Origin: JBNFVY01 sp049943335
GTDB lineage: Bacteria > Pseudomonadota > Alphaproteobacteria > Rhodobacterales > Rhodobacteraceae
Assembly: GCF_049943335.1 (NCBI RefSeq)
Contig: NZ_JBNFVY010000002.1
Span: forward strand, 62,001 to 126,000
Direction of reading: 5' to 3'
DNA length: 64,000 bases
Under the pieces are notes generated by a model. The model ran no database searches. It had not been told where the DNA came from and was given only the letters and a program-made list of their open reading frames with translations. This document shows, one piece after another, positions 16,385 to 25,176 of this stretch (its first letter is position 1; each line of letters starts with the position of its first letter). The translations under genes were made by a program, and so were the position numbers.

Positions 16385-16725
16385 TCCAGGCACATGGTTG
16401 CCACGCGCCCGGTGCGGGTCAGGATTTCGTTGCAGCCGAACAGGGGCGCGACCGGCGCACAGCTGCGCGAGCGGGCAAGGCAGATGTTGGTGCTGCAGTC
16501 AGTTGATTTCTTGCACGATTGGCCAGCGTCTTTGGGCACGCGCAGGCACAGGTATCCGCCATCGGCCCCGCCCTTGGCCCATCTGCCGCCGTCCATCGTG
16601 CACTGCACCCGCGCCAGATCGCCGCCGTCGATGGCGTAGTTGGACAAGCCCGAAGGGGTCGGCGCTTCGGGTTGGCACGCAGCCAGCGCACCAATCGCAA
16701 AGATTGCCCCCAGTCGCTTTAACAT
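16381..16725 (-). CDS. cysteine-rich lipoprotein of unknown function
   Basis: A 114-aa predicted lipoprotein: signal MLKRLGAIFAIGALAAC with lipobox LAAC (Cys17). The mature part contains eight cysteines spaced like two small disulfide knots (QCTMDGG, LCLRVPK, SCKKSTDCSTNICLARSRSCAP, GCNEILT, MCLE). I do not recognise the family. It is the first gene of a coupled trio with the lipocalin and the fusion enzyme. Confidence 0.72.
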   Translation of the reverse strand: MLKRLGAIFAIGALAACQPEAPTPSGLSNYAIDGGDLARVQCTMDGGRWAKGGADGGYLCLRVPKDAGQSCKKSTDCSTNICLARSRSCAPVAPLFGCNEILTRTGRVATMCLE

Positions 16726-16783
16726 GTCGCTGTGCCCCCTGGCGGATCATTTGCGTGCATAAGACAGGCAAGGGCAATCCGGT

Positions 16784-17821
16784 TCAATAGGGCATCGGGT
16801 GGCTCTTGTGCACGGTGTCGATATCGTTCAGCAGCTCTGGCGGCAGCCGAAGGTCGGCCGCCGCGATCGCCAGGTTCAGCTGCTGTATCGTCGTCGCCCC
16901 GAAAATCGACGCCCCCATGAAGGGCCGCGTCAGGGTCCAGGCCAGGGCCATTTGCGCCGGATCCATCTGATAGCGCTGCGCGATGGCGCGGTAGGCTTCG
17001 ATGGCAGGCCACACCCGGTCGGTGACGCGCCCGCCCAGATTGGGTGCGAAAGACCGGCGCGACCCTTCTGGCGTGTCGTTCGGGCCGTATTTTCCCGACA
17101 ACATGCCCGCCGCCATGGGTGAATAGGCAAGCAGCGCGACATCCTCGAAATGGGTCACTTCGGCCATATCCGTATCATAGAGGCGGCAGAGCAGAGAATA
17201 TTCGTTCTGCACAGCCACGGGGCGCGGCCCGCCGGTTTCTTCGGCCAGGCGCAGCCACTGCATCGTGCCCCAGGCGCTGTCGTTGGACAGGCCCAGATAG
17301 CGGATCTTTCCCGCTTTGCGCGCCCGCTCTAATCCGGCCAGTGTGCCGCGGATGTGGTCCAGAACCGCTTCGCGTTCGCCTTTGGCAGCCCAGCCCCAAT
17401 TCTGGCGAAAATGGAACGATCCGCGCATCGGCCAGTGCAATTGATACAGATCGATCACGTCGGTCTTGAGGCGCCGCAGCGAGGCGTCGATCAGGGTTTC
17501 GATATTATCCGGGCCATAGCCGTCGCCATCGCGGATCGCCTTGCTGTCGCCGCCCGCCTTGGTGGCCAGGATCACATCGTCGCGCCGGCCGGTCTTTTCG
17601 AACCAGTCGCCGATCACGCGCTCGGTATCGCCCACGGTTTCAGCGCGCACCGGGTTGACCGGGTACATTTCGGCCGTATCGATGAAATTGATCCCCGCGT
17701 CCAATGCGCGGTCAATCTGGGCGTGGCCTTGTTCGGCGGTGTTCTGGCTGCCCCAGGTCATCGAGCCGAGGCACAGTTCGGAAACGCGCAGGTCCGAGGC
17801 GCCGAGAGTACGGTATTTCAT
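16784..17821 (-). CDS. aldo/keto reductase (Tas-like)
   Basis: A 345-aa NADPH-dependent oxidoreductase. It starts MKYRTLGASDLRVSELCLGSMTWG and has the AKR catalytic Asp-Tyr region FIDTAEMYPVNP, the LYQLHWP segment, and IRYLGLSNDSAWG. Length and the MTWGSQNT start match the Tas/YhdN subgroup, which often acts as a general carbonyl reductase. The ATG at 17821 sits behind AAAGGGACC. Monocistronic; substrate unknown. Confidence 0.9.
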   Translation of the reverse strand: MKYRTLGASDLRVSELCLGSMTWGSQNTAEQGHAQIDRALDAGINFIDTAEMYPVNPVRAETVGDTERVIGDWFEKTGRRDDVILATKAGGDSKAIRDGDGYGPDNIETLIDASLRRLKTDVIDLYQLHWPMRGSFHFRQNWGWAAKGEREAVLDHIRGTLAGLERARKAGKIRYLGLSNDSAWGTMQWLRLAEETGGPRPVAVQNEYSLLCRLYDTDMAEVTHFEDVALLAYSPMAAGMLSGKYGPNDTPEGSRRSFAPNLGGRVTDRVWPAIEAYRAIAQRYQMDPAQMALAWTLTRPFMGASIFGATTIQQLNLAIAAADLRLPPELLNDIDTVHKSHPMPY

Positions 17822-17946
17822 GGATGGTCCCTTTGTTGCTTCGCGCTGACCTAATGTGTTTTGCCGGCAAGGCAAAGCCCCGGACGGGTGGTGTTTTACG
17901 CGCCCTGGCGGATTGAGAACAAAAAGCGAACATGTTAGGGTGACGC

Positions 17947-18606
17947 ATGTCGATTCCCACCGCCTTGTCCCGCAACGGGCCGCTCCGGTCCGACCGGTTC
18001 CAGCAGCCGTTCGTGGCGGATCTGACGCTGGGGCTTGGGCGGGTGCATGAGTTTTGCGGCGATGCGCGGCGGCGGCTGGCCCTGATGCTGGCAGCGCGCA
18101 TGACGGGCGATGTGTTCTGGATCGCCCCCGCGTGGGAGCCGGCCCGACTGAACCCGCAGGGCTTTCACGATCTGGTCGAGCCGGCGCGCATCACCTTTGT
18201 GACCGTCAAGCGGGCCGAGGACCTGCTCTGGTGCATGGAAGAGGTGTTGCGATCCGGCGCAGTGCCCCTGGCGGTGGTCGATGTGCCGGGGTTGCCGCAT
18301 CTGACCCCGGTGCGGCGCATGCATCTGGCGGCCGAGGCAGGGGCAGACCGCGGGGCGGTGCCCCTGGGCATACTGCTGACCCCGGGCGATGGCGGCGCGC
18401 AAGGCGTCGAAACCCGCTGGCGGCTGCGCGCGGCACATGCGCCGGGGCACGAGGCGTGGCACCTTACGCGGCTGCGCGCCCGCATGGCTGCGCCGCGCGA
18501 CTGGCGCATGCAGCCGGGCGCACACGGCATGACCCTGACGCCCTGGCAAGGCGACACGGGGGGAAGGGGCGCGGCGCCCGCGCCGGGCACCCCCGGGGAT
18601 ATTTGA
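17947..18606 (+). CDS. ImuA-like (RecA-fold) protein, orphan
   Basis: A 219-aa protein resembling ImuA, the RecA-like partner in the ImuA-ImuB-DnaE2 mutasome. Similar segments are GLGRVHEFCGD (30-40), ITFVTVKRAEDLLWCMEEVLRSGAV, RRMHLAAEAG, ETRWRLRAAHAP and ARMAAPRDWRM. There is no Walker A motif (CGDARRRLAL takes its place), as in some ImuA proteins. Neither imuB nor dnaE2 follows: metG is next. Start ATG at 17947 with AGGGTGA. Function uncertain. Confidence 0.6.
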   Translation: MSIPTALSRNGPLRSDRFQQPFVADLTLGLGRVHEFCGDARRRLALMLAARMTGDVFWIAPAWEPARLNPQGFHDLVEPARITFVTVKRAEDLLWCMEEVLRSGAVPLAVVDVPGLPHLTPVRRMHLAAEAGADRGAVPLGILLTPGDGGAQGVETRWRLRAAHAPGHEAWHLTRLRARMAAPRDWRMQPGAHGMTLTPWQGDTGGRGAAPAPGTPGDI

Positions 18607-18683
18607 GAACAGAAGAAGAGCGCGGTCTTTTCCTTTGCGCCCCGGCGCGATAGAGGGGAACAAGTCGAACTCAAGGACCCGCC

Positions 18684-20399
18684 ATGCAACGCACGCTGAT
18701 CACATCTGCCCTGCCCTATATCAACGGGATCAAACATCTGGGAAACCTGGTGGGATCGCAGCTGCCCGCCGATCTTTATGCCCGCTATTGCCGGGCCCGC
18801 GGGCATGAGGTGCTGTTTCTTTGCGCCACCGACGAACATGGCACCCCGGCCGAAATTGCGGCCGAAAAGGCCGGCAAGGACGTGGCCGAATATTGCGCCG
18901 AATTGCACCAGGTTCAGGCCGATCTGGCCGAAGGGTTCCGCCTGTCGTTCGATCATTTCGGACGCTCGTCGTCCGAGCAGAACCGCAAGCTGACCCAGCA
19001 TCTGGCCGCACGTCTGGACGACGCCGGGCTGATCGAAGAGATCGAAGAGCGGCAGATGTATTCGCCGACAGACGGGCGCTTTTTGCCCGACCGTTATATC
19101 GAAGGCACCTGCCCGAATTGCGGCTATGACAGCGCACGCGGCGATCAGTGCGACAACTGCACCAAGCAGTTGGACCCGACCGACCTGATCAACCCGCACT
19201 CGACCATCTCTGGGGCGACCGATCTGGAAGTGCGCACCACCAAACACTTGTTTCTCAAGCAATCCAAGATGCGCGATGCGCTGAGAGACTGGATTGACAG
19301 CAAGACCGATTGGCCGGTGCTGACGACGTCGATCGCCAAGAAATGGCTGAACGACGGCGACGGCCTGCAGGACCGCGGGATCACGCGCGACCTGAGCTGG
19401 GGCGTGCCGGTGCAAAAAGGCGACGCCCCCTGGCCAGGCATGGAAGGCAAGGTATTTTACGTCTGGTTCGACGCCCCGATCGAATACATCGCGTGCGGCG
19501 CGGAATGGGCAGATGCCAAGGGTTTGCCGGATCGCGACTGGCAACGCTGGTGGCGCACCGATGCGGGCGCCGAAGATGTTCGATATGTGCAATTCATGGG
19601 CAAGGACAACGTGCCGTTCCACACCCTGTCCTTTCCCGTCACGATGCTGGGGTCGGGCGAACCCTGGAAGATGGTCGACTATATCAAGTCGTTCAACTAC
19701 CTGAACTATGATGGCGGGCAGTTTTCCACCTCGCGCGGGCGGGGGGTGTTCATGGACCAGGCCCTTTCGATCCTGCCCAGCGATTACTGGCGCTGGTGGC
19801 TGCTGAGCCATGCGCCCGAAAGCAGTGACAGCGAATTCACCTGGGAAAACTTCCAGACCTCGGTGAACAAGGATCTGGCCGACGTGCTGGGCAATTTCGT
19901 CTCACGGGTGACAAAGTTCTGCCGTGGCAAGTTCGGCGAACAGGTTCCGGGTGGCCCCGCTTATGGCCCGCAAGAAACCGCCCTGATGGACGAACTGCAA
20001 TCGCGCCTTGAAGCCTATCAGGCCAATATGGACGCGATCGAAGTGCGCAAGGCCGCGACCGAGCTGCGCGCGATCTGGGTGGCTGGCAACGAATACCTGC
20101 AATCGGCCGCGCCTTGGACGACCTTCAAGACCGATCCGGAACAAGCCGCGATGCAAGTGCGCTTTGCGCTGAACCTGATCCCGTTCTACGCCGCGCTGTC
20201 GGCGCCGTTCATTCCCGATACCGCCGCCGCGATGGCCGAAGCGATGAACGTTGCGCCAGATTGGCCCAGCGACGTGCAAAGCGCCATGACCCGTCTGAGC
20301 GCTGGCGATGCATTCAGTGTGCCGGGGAACCTGTTCGCCAAGATCACCGACGAGCAGCGCGAGGACTGGCAGCAGAAATTCGCAGGGACGCGCGACTGA
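18684..20399 (+). CDS. metG: methionyl-tRNA synthetase
   Basis: Charges tRNA-Met; cytosolic class I synthetase of 571 aa. HIGH-type motif HLGN at 18-21; zinc-type knuckle CPNC...CDNC (C143, C146, C156, C159); second signature written QFSTSR, where most relatives have a Lys before FSTS. It has no C-terminal EMAP/Trbp111 domain, as usual for alphaproteobacteria. It is followed after 59 nt by the transglycosylase gene. Confidence 0.96.
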   Translation: MQRTLITSALPYINGIKHLGNLVGSQLPADLYARYCRARGHEVLFLCATDEHGTPAEIAAEKAGKDVAEYCAELHQVQADLAEGFRLSFDHFGRSSSEQNRKLTQHLAARLDDAGLIEEIEERQMYSPTDGRFLPDRYIEGTCPNCGYDSARGDQCDNCTKQLDPTDLINPHSTISGATDLEVRTTKHLFLKQSKMRDALRDWIDSKTDWPVLTTSIAKKWLNDGDGLQDRGITRDLSWGVPVQKGDAPWPGMEGKVFYVWFDAPIEYIACGAEWADAKGLPDRDWQRWWRTDAGAEDVRYVQFMGKDNVPFHTLSFPVTMLGSGEPWKMVDYIKSFNYLNYDGGQFSTSRGRGVFMDQALSILPSDYWRWWLLSHAPESSDSEFTWENFQTSVNKDLADVLGNFVSRVTKFCRGKFGEQVPGGPAYGPQETALMDELQSRLEAYQANMDAIEVRKAATELRAIWVAGNEYLQSAAPWTTFKTDPEQAAMQVRFALNLIPFYAALSAPFIPDTAAAMAEAMNVAPDWPSDVQSAMTRLSAGDAFSVPGNLFAKITDEQREDWQQKFAGTRD

Positions 20400-20458
20400 A
20401 CGTTGCCCCACCCTGCCCGCTTGCGCTAGCGTCACCCCGTCTTAACCGGAGTGTCCCC

Positions 20459-21244
20459 ATGCGTCTTGCCGCCCTTGCCTTGATCCTGTCGTCCACCGCC
20501 GCCCTGGCCGCCCCATGCGGCAACGACGCCAGCGGGTTTTTAGCGTGGAAACAAGCCTTTGCCAAAGAGGCCGCCCGCGAAGGGATCGGCGAAAAAGGGC
20601 TGGCCGCGCTGACCCGTGCCACCTACGCCGCACGCACCATCGCCGCCGATCGAAATCAGAAAAGCTTCAAATACAGCCTGGAAAAGTTCATGCAGGTGCG
20701 CGGTGCGGATGCCATCGTCGCGCAGGGGCGCCGCAACATCGCCAAATACCCCGACTTTTACGGCGCGCTTGAACGCATCTATGGCGTGCCGGCTGGCATC
20801 ATCGTCGCAATCCACGGCATGGAAACGGGCTTTGGCAGGTTCATGGGCGATTCCCATGTCCTGTCGGCGACAACCACGCTGGCCTATGATTGCCGCCGCC
20901 CGGACTTTTTCCGCCCGCATCTGCTGGCGACGCTGAAGTTGATCGACCGCGGGGATATCAGCGCTAACGCGACCGGCGCCAAACATGGCGAACTGGGTCA
21001 CACCCAGTTTCTTCCCGGCAACATATTGGCGTATGGTGTCGATGGCGACGGCAATGGCCAGGTCGATCTGACCGGCGTTTCCGATGCCCTTTCGTCCACC
21101 GCCAACTTTCTGCGCAGCAAAGGATGGCAACCCGGCAAGGGCTGGCAAGAAGGCCAGCCGAACTTTCGTGTGATCAAGGAATGGAACGCCGCCAGCGTCT
21201 ATCAAAAAGCCATCGCGATCATCGCGGCCCGGATCGAGGCGTAG
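20459..21244 (+). CDS. lytic murein transglycosylase (MltB-like, SLT_2)
   Basis: A 261-aa periplasmic peptidoglycan lyase. Signal peptide MRLAALALILSSTAALAA; SLT_2 domain with catalytic Glu in IHGMETGFGRFMG, then ELGHTQFLPGNILAYGVDGDGNG. Start ATG at 20459 behind CCGGAGTG. It is shorter than E. coli MltB and has no lipobox, so it is probably soluble in the periplasm. Confidence 0.9.
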   Translation: MRLAALALILSSTAALAAPCGNDASGFLAWKQAFAKEAAREGIGEKGLAALTRATYAARTIAADRNQKSFKYSLEKFMQVRGADAIVAQGRRNIAKYPDFYGALERIYGVPAGIIVAIHGMETGFGRFMGDSHVLSATTTLAYDCRRPDFFRPHLLATLKLIDRGDISANATGAKHGELGHTQFLPGNILAYGVDGDGNGQVDLTGVSDALSSTANFLRSKGWQPGKGWQEGQPNFRVIKEWNAASVYQKAIAIIAARIEA

Positions 21245-21288
21245 CGCCCGTGTCGCGCCCCCGCGTCGACTATGTTTGAATTCGTGCC

Positions 21289-22050
21289 ATGACTGCCAAC
21301 CGCCGCCCGCACGCAATGCCCGCAATGTCCGCTCCGGTCTGCTTGCCACTGGGCGCGGATGGCGTGCTGGTGAAATTCAGCCTGCACCCGGATCCGGCGG
21401 CTATGCGCGCGGCGCAGGCTTTTGGCGCCGCCATGCGCCGCGCACCGCCGGGCGGCGTGGTCGAAACCGCCGTGTCTCTGGTGTCGGTGTTCTTGCGGTT
21501 CGATCCGTTGGAAACCAGCCGTTTGGCCGTAACCAACGCCGTCAGCGCGACATTGACTGCGCATGACTGGGCCTGCACAGCCGGCCCGCCCGCCGCCCGG
21601 CGGTGGCGTATTCCCGCGGTCTTTGGCAACGATCACGGTCCCGCTCTGGCCGAAGCCGCCGCCTTGGCCGGGCTGAGCGAGGCCGAAGCGATCGAAAACC
21701 TGACTGGAACCGATCTGAGCGTGCTGGCCATCGGGTTCGCGCCCGGGCAGCCCTATTTGGGGCTGCTCGATGACCGGTGGGATCTTCCGCGCCTTGCCAA
21801 CCTGACACCGCAGGTCCCGGCCGGGGCAATCGTCGTGGCGGTGCGCCAACTGGTTCTTTTTGCCAACCCGTCGACAACCGGCTGGCGCCACATCGGGCAA
21901 ACCGCCTTTCGTCCGTTTGACAAGGACGCCGCGCCCCCCTTCGCGCTTGACGCCGGTGATGCCTTGCGCCTGCACGCCGTCAGCGCCGCAGACTTCGCTG
22001 AATTGGCCAAACAGCCGATGGGCGGCGCCACCTGCGAGGCGCTTGAATGA
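21289..22050 (+). CDS. pxpB: 5-oxoprolinase subunit B
   Basis: Part of the ATP-dependent PxpABC 5-oxoprolinase that opens pyroglutamate to glutamate; KipI-like cyclophilin-fold subunit. Family segments are IAVxFG-type PAVFGND, LSVLAIGFAPGQPYLGLLDD and FANPSTTGWRHIGQT. 253 aa. Its stop overlaps the pxpC start as ATGA. The true start could be the Met at codon 10 or 13. Confidence 0.92.
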   Translation: MTANRRPHAMPAMSAPVCLPLGADGVLVKFSLHPDPAAMRAAQAFGAAMRRAPPGGVVETAVSLVSVFLRFDPLETSRLAVTNAVSATLTAHDWACTAGPPAARRWRIPAVFGNDHGPALAEAAALAGLSEAEAIENLTGTDLSVLAIGFAPGQPYLGLLDDRWDLPRLANLTPQVPAGAIVVAVRQLVLFANPSTTGWRHIGQTAFRPFDKDAAPPFALDAGDALRLHAVSAADFAELAKQPMGGATCEALE

Positions 22051-23075
22051 CGGGCCGCATGACACTCCACAGGGCCGGACCAGCCACCAGCGTGCAAGAT
22101 CTGGGACGCCCGGGCCTTGTCGGTGTCGGCCTGTCGCGGGGGGGCGCGATGGACCCTTTGGCACTGCAAGAAGCGGCGGCCCTGTTGGCGCTGCCCCGGC
22201 CTGTGGCGGCGCTGGAAATGGTGGGGCGCGGCGCGTGCCTGTCTGTCGATGCGCCGACGCGTATCGCGCTGACCGGTGCCCCGATGACGGCGCGGTTGAA
22301 CACCGCCGAAATCGGCTGGAATCGCTCGGTGGCCCTTGCCCCCGGCGACCGGTTGGACATCGGCGGCGCGACGCGCGGGGTTTACGGCTATGTGTCCTGC
22401 GCAGGGGGATTTGCACAGCCGCATTGGCAAGACAGCCAGGCGGCCCATATTTCGGCAGGGATCGGCGGCTGGCTGAGCGACGGCACGGCGCTGAAACTGG
22501 GCCCAAACCCGCACCCCGCCGGGCCCGATCAACGCCTTTCCCCCGATGATCGGTTTGCCGGCGGCCCGATCCGCATCATGCCCGGCCCCCAGACTGCCCT
22601 GTTCGACGACTACACACTGGCCCGTTTTCTGGCAACCAAGTTTCGCATGAGTGCGCGCGCGAACCGGCAGGGCATCGCTCTGGAGCACGACGGCGAACCG
22701 TTTCGCTGCGCAGTTGCCGACGGCCTGGCTTCGGACTTCATCGTGGCGGGCGACATTCAGATCGCCGGCGCGGGACACCCGTACGTTCTGGCCAGTGAAT
22801 GCCAGACGATCGGCGGCTATCCACGTATTGGAACCGTGATCCCGGCGGATCTTGCGACGCTGGTGCAATGCCAGCCCGGCCAAACCCTGACCTTCGACAT
22901 GCTGAGCGTCGACGAGGCCGACGCCCTGGCGCGCGCCCAGCCCGATGCCGTTGCGGGCCTGCGCGCCAGGGTGCAACCCCTGGTGCGCGATCCCCATGAC
23001 ATCCCGGATCTGCTGAGCTACCAGTTGATCGACGGGGTGACCGCTGGACTTGACCCCGAAGGGACTGAACCATGA
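22047..23075 (+). CDS. pxpC: 5-oxoprolinase subunit C
   Basis: KipA-like subunit of the PxpABC 5-oxoprolinase, 342 aa. Signature TSVQDLGRPGLVGVGLSRGGAMDPLAL near the N-terminus; FRMSARANRQGIALE, and the conserved SECQTIGGYPRIG segment. Coupled on both sides by ATGA overlaps to pxpB and pxpA, so the three subunits are made in step. Confidence 0.93.
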   Translation: MTGRMTLHRAGPATSVQDLGRPGLVGVGLSRGGAMDPLALQEAAALLALPRPVAALEMVGRGACLSVDAPTRIALTGAPMTARLNTAEIGWNRSVALAPGDRLDIGGATRGVYGYVSCAGGFAQPHWQDSQAAHISAGIGGWLSDGTALKLGPNPHPAGPDQRLSPDDRFAGGPIRIMPGPQTALFDDYTLARFLATKFRMSARANRQGIALEHDGEPFRCAVADGLASDFIVAGDIQIAGAGHPYVLASECQTIGGYPRIGTVIPADLATLVQCQPGQTLTFDMLSVDEADALARAQPDAVAGLRARVQPLVRDPHDIPDLLSYQLIDGVTAGLDPEGTEP

Positions 23076-23815
23076 CATCGACCGTCGATTTGAATGCGGA
23101 TATGGGCGAAGGCATTGGAAACGATGCCGCGCTCTTGGACATTGTGACGTCAGCCAACATCGCGTGCGGCGGTCACGCCGGCGATGTCGACACGATGGCA
23201 GACACGATGAAAGCCGCATACGGCAAGGGTGTGTGGATCGGCGCTCATCCAGGGTTTTTCGATCGCGAAGGGTTCGGGCGCGCCCGCCAAACCCTGAGCG
23301 CGGATCAGTTGCGGTCGCTGATCGCCTATCAACTGGGCGCGGCCCTGGGGATCGGGGCGGAAATTGGCGTGCCTCTGCGCCACCTCAAACTGCACGGGGC
23401 CTTGGCGAACATGGCCGCCGAAGACATCGGGATTGCCCGCGCGTGTTTTGCCGCCGCGCGCGCTTTGGCCCCGCAGATTGTTCTGATGGCAATGGCCGGC
23501 ACGCAGCAAGAGCGCGCCGCGCGCGAACTGGGCGGCGCCTGGGTGGGCGAAGTTTTTGGTGACCGCGCCTATGGCGAAGACGGCACGCTGTTGGACAGAT
23601 CGCACCCCTCAGCGGTGCTTCACGACGCGACCGAGGCGGCCGAGCGCATCGCCGACATGGTGCGCCAGAGCAGTATCGTGACCCTGTCGGGCAAGCTGAT
23701 CCCAACGAAAATCGATACCATTTGCGTTCACGGAGACACCCCCGAAGCGGTCGAGATGGCCCGCAAAATACGCGCGCGCCTGCTGCAAATGGACGTGGCC
23801 GTGGCCCCGTTTTGA
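23072..23815 (+). CDS. pxpA: 5-oxoprolinase subunit A (LamB/YcsF family)
   Basis: LamB/YcsF-type TIM-barrel-like subunit, 247 aa. Motifs: DLNADMGEG (6-14), NIACGGHAGD, GAHPGFFDREGFGR and HLKLHGAL. Third gene of the coupled operon. Order B-C-A and complete subunit set indicate pyroglutamate salvage. The stop lies 3 nt from the encoded CCA end of the oppositely oriented tRNA-Leu. Confidence 0.94.
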   Translation: MTSTVDLNADMGEGIGNDAALLDIVTSANIACGGHAGDVDTMADTMKAAYGKGVWIGAHPGFFDREGFGRARQTLSADQLRSLIAYQLGAALGIGAEIGVPLRHLKLHGALANMAAEDIGIARACFAAARALAPQIVLMAMAGTQQERAARELGGAWVGEVFGDRAYGEDGTLLDRSHPSAVLHDATEAAERIADMVRQSSIVTLSGKLIPTKIDTICVHGDTPEAVEMARKIRARLLQMDVAVAPF

Positions 23816-23818
23816 CGT

Positions 23819-23904
23819 TGGTGCGGGCGGTGGGACTCGAACCCACACGGCACAAAGGCCTTCGGATTTTAAGTCCGATATGTCTACCATTCCATCACGC
23901 CCGC
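23819..23904 (-). tRNA. tRNA-Leu(UAA)
   Basis: Minus-strand cloverleaf with acceptor stem GCGGGCG/CGCCCGC, a long variable arm (class II), T-loop GGTTCGAGTCC, and anticodon loop CTTAAAA giving anticodon UAA. The 3' CCA is encoded (23819-23821). Without CCA the gene spans 23822-23904 (83 nt). Confidence 0.96.
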
Positions 23905-24000
23905 ACCGGCGCGGGGTCAACCCCATGACTTACTACCCAAAGCCACCAGCAACGACAATGCGTTGCTTGACGCCATCGCACCAACAGATAGACCTGAGCC

Positions 24001-24747
24001 ATGTTTCCGATACGTGATCACAATCCATCCCTGCAACGGCCCTTTGTGACCATCACGCTTATCTTGATCAATGTCTGGGTTTTCATCGCCGCGTTGCCCC
24101 TGGCCGCTGATCAACAAAGCCTGATGAGCTTTTATGGCCAATACGCGTTGATCCCCGCGCGGATTTCATCGGGCGATGGAATGGAAACCTTTGTGACATC
24201 GATGTTTTTGCATGGCAGCTTCATGCATCTGGCCGGCAACATGCTGTTTTTATGGATCTTCGGCGATAACCTGGAAGAGCAACTGGGCCATATCGGGTTC
24301 GTGATGTTCTACCTTGCCGCGGGCGTCGGGGCTGCGTTGTTGCAGTTCATCACCGCGCCGTTTTCCGGTGTTCCGGTCGTCGGGGCGTCGGGCGCGATTG
24401 CGGGGGTCATGGGCGGCTACCTGTTGTTGTTTCCCAGGGCGCGCGTCGACGTGCTGTTCATCTTCATCATTTTTTTCAAGGTGTTTTCCGTTCCAGCCTG
24501 GCTCATGCTGGGACTGTGGTTCGCCATGCAGCTCTTTTTCGGCGTCACGACCGATGCGGGCAATGGCGGGGTGGCCTATTGGGCACATGCGGGCGGCTTT
24601 ATCGTTGGCTTTTTGTGGGTGCTGCCGCTTTGGCGCCGAAAAGGGGGGCGCGCTTTTTGGCATACCAATGAAGGACATCCGCCGCACCCCGAAGCGAAAT
24701 ACGACCTTTCGCGCACATCCATACCCCGTGCAGGCCGACGCCGCTAA
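24001..24747 (+). CDS. rhomboid-family intramembrane serine protease
   Basis: A 248-aa inner-membrane protease with about six transmembrane helices. Catalytic dyad S130 in GASGAIAG and H196 in WAHAGGF; oxyanion-side HLAGNMLFLWIFGDN (76-90). The usual substrate role is regulated cleavage of membrane proteins. A hairpin terminator follows immediately. Confidence 0.93.
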   Translation: MFPIRDHNPSLQRPFVTITLILINVWVFIAALPLAADQQSLMSFYGQYALIPARISSGDGMETFVTSMFLHGSFMHLAGNMLFLWIFGDNLEEQLGHIGFVMFYLAAGVGAALLQFITAPFSGVPVVGASGAIAGVMGGYLLLFPRARVDVLFIFIIFFKVFSVPAWLMLGLWFAMQLFFGVTTDAGNGGVAYWAHAGGFIVGFLWVLPLWRRKGGRAFWHTNEGHPPHPEAKYDLSRTSIPRAGRRR

Positions 24748-24752
24748 AGGAA

Positions 24753-24778
24753 AAAGGCGACCCTAAGGCCGCCTTTTC
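24753..24778. terminator. bidirectional hairpin terminator
   Basis: AAAGGCGACC-CTAA-GGCCGCCTTTT: a 9-bp stem with one mismatch, flanked by A-rich and T-rich sides. It lies between the rhomboid gene and the convergent Flp pilin gene and could stop both. Confidence 0.75.
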
Positions 24779-24817
24779 AAAACATAGATTGTGAAACGTG
24801 GTCTCTACAAGACGCGA

Positions 24818-25018
24818 TCAGTTCACGTTCGCGGCCATACTCCCCACGGTCGTGTTGATGTCACCGGCCAGGCTGGTGGCACCGCCCGCCACGGTTGTGA
24901 GGACGGCCACGCCCAGACCAACAAGTGCGGCTGTCAACACAACCCAATCCACGGTCACTGCGCCGGCTTCATCGCGGACGAAACCCCTGACACGGGCAAA
25001 TATTTGTTCTTTTTTCAC
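24818..25018 (-). CDS. Flp/Fap-type class IVb pilin
   Basis: A 66-aa pilin precursor. Short basic leader, processing site of the DEAGAVTVDWVVLTAALVGL type (17-36), one hydrophobic helix and a small polar tail. Starts with GTG behind AGGAGAG. No tad/cpa assembly genes in this window, so this is a stand-alone pilin gene using a distant Tad system (inference). Confidence 0.88.
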   Translation of the reverse strand: MKKEQIFARVRGFVRDEAGAVTVDWVVLTAALVGLGVAVLTTVAGGATSLAGDINTTVGSMAANVN

Positions 25019-25176
25019 GGTGCTCTCCTGAAAGGCTCAGACACAATGTGGCCCCCAACTCTGGCGCAAATCGGGCATCAAAAACCAATAATTATGTTTT
25101 TTGAATCGCCCGGCACGACAAATCTGGCAGGCCGGGCCACTTGTCCAAAATCGCGCAACAATCGCGTGAACCGGTG

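Noticed and set aside
18165..19811. 548-codon minus-strand frame opposite metG
   Set aside because: Shadow of metG and the ImuA-like gene; no domain likeness.
21202..23219. Long minus-strand frames opposite the pxpBCA operon
   Set aside because: Arg/Pro-rich shadow translations without start signals.
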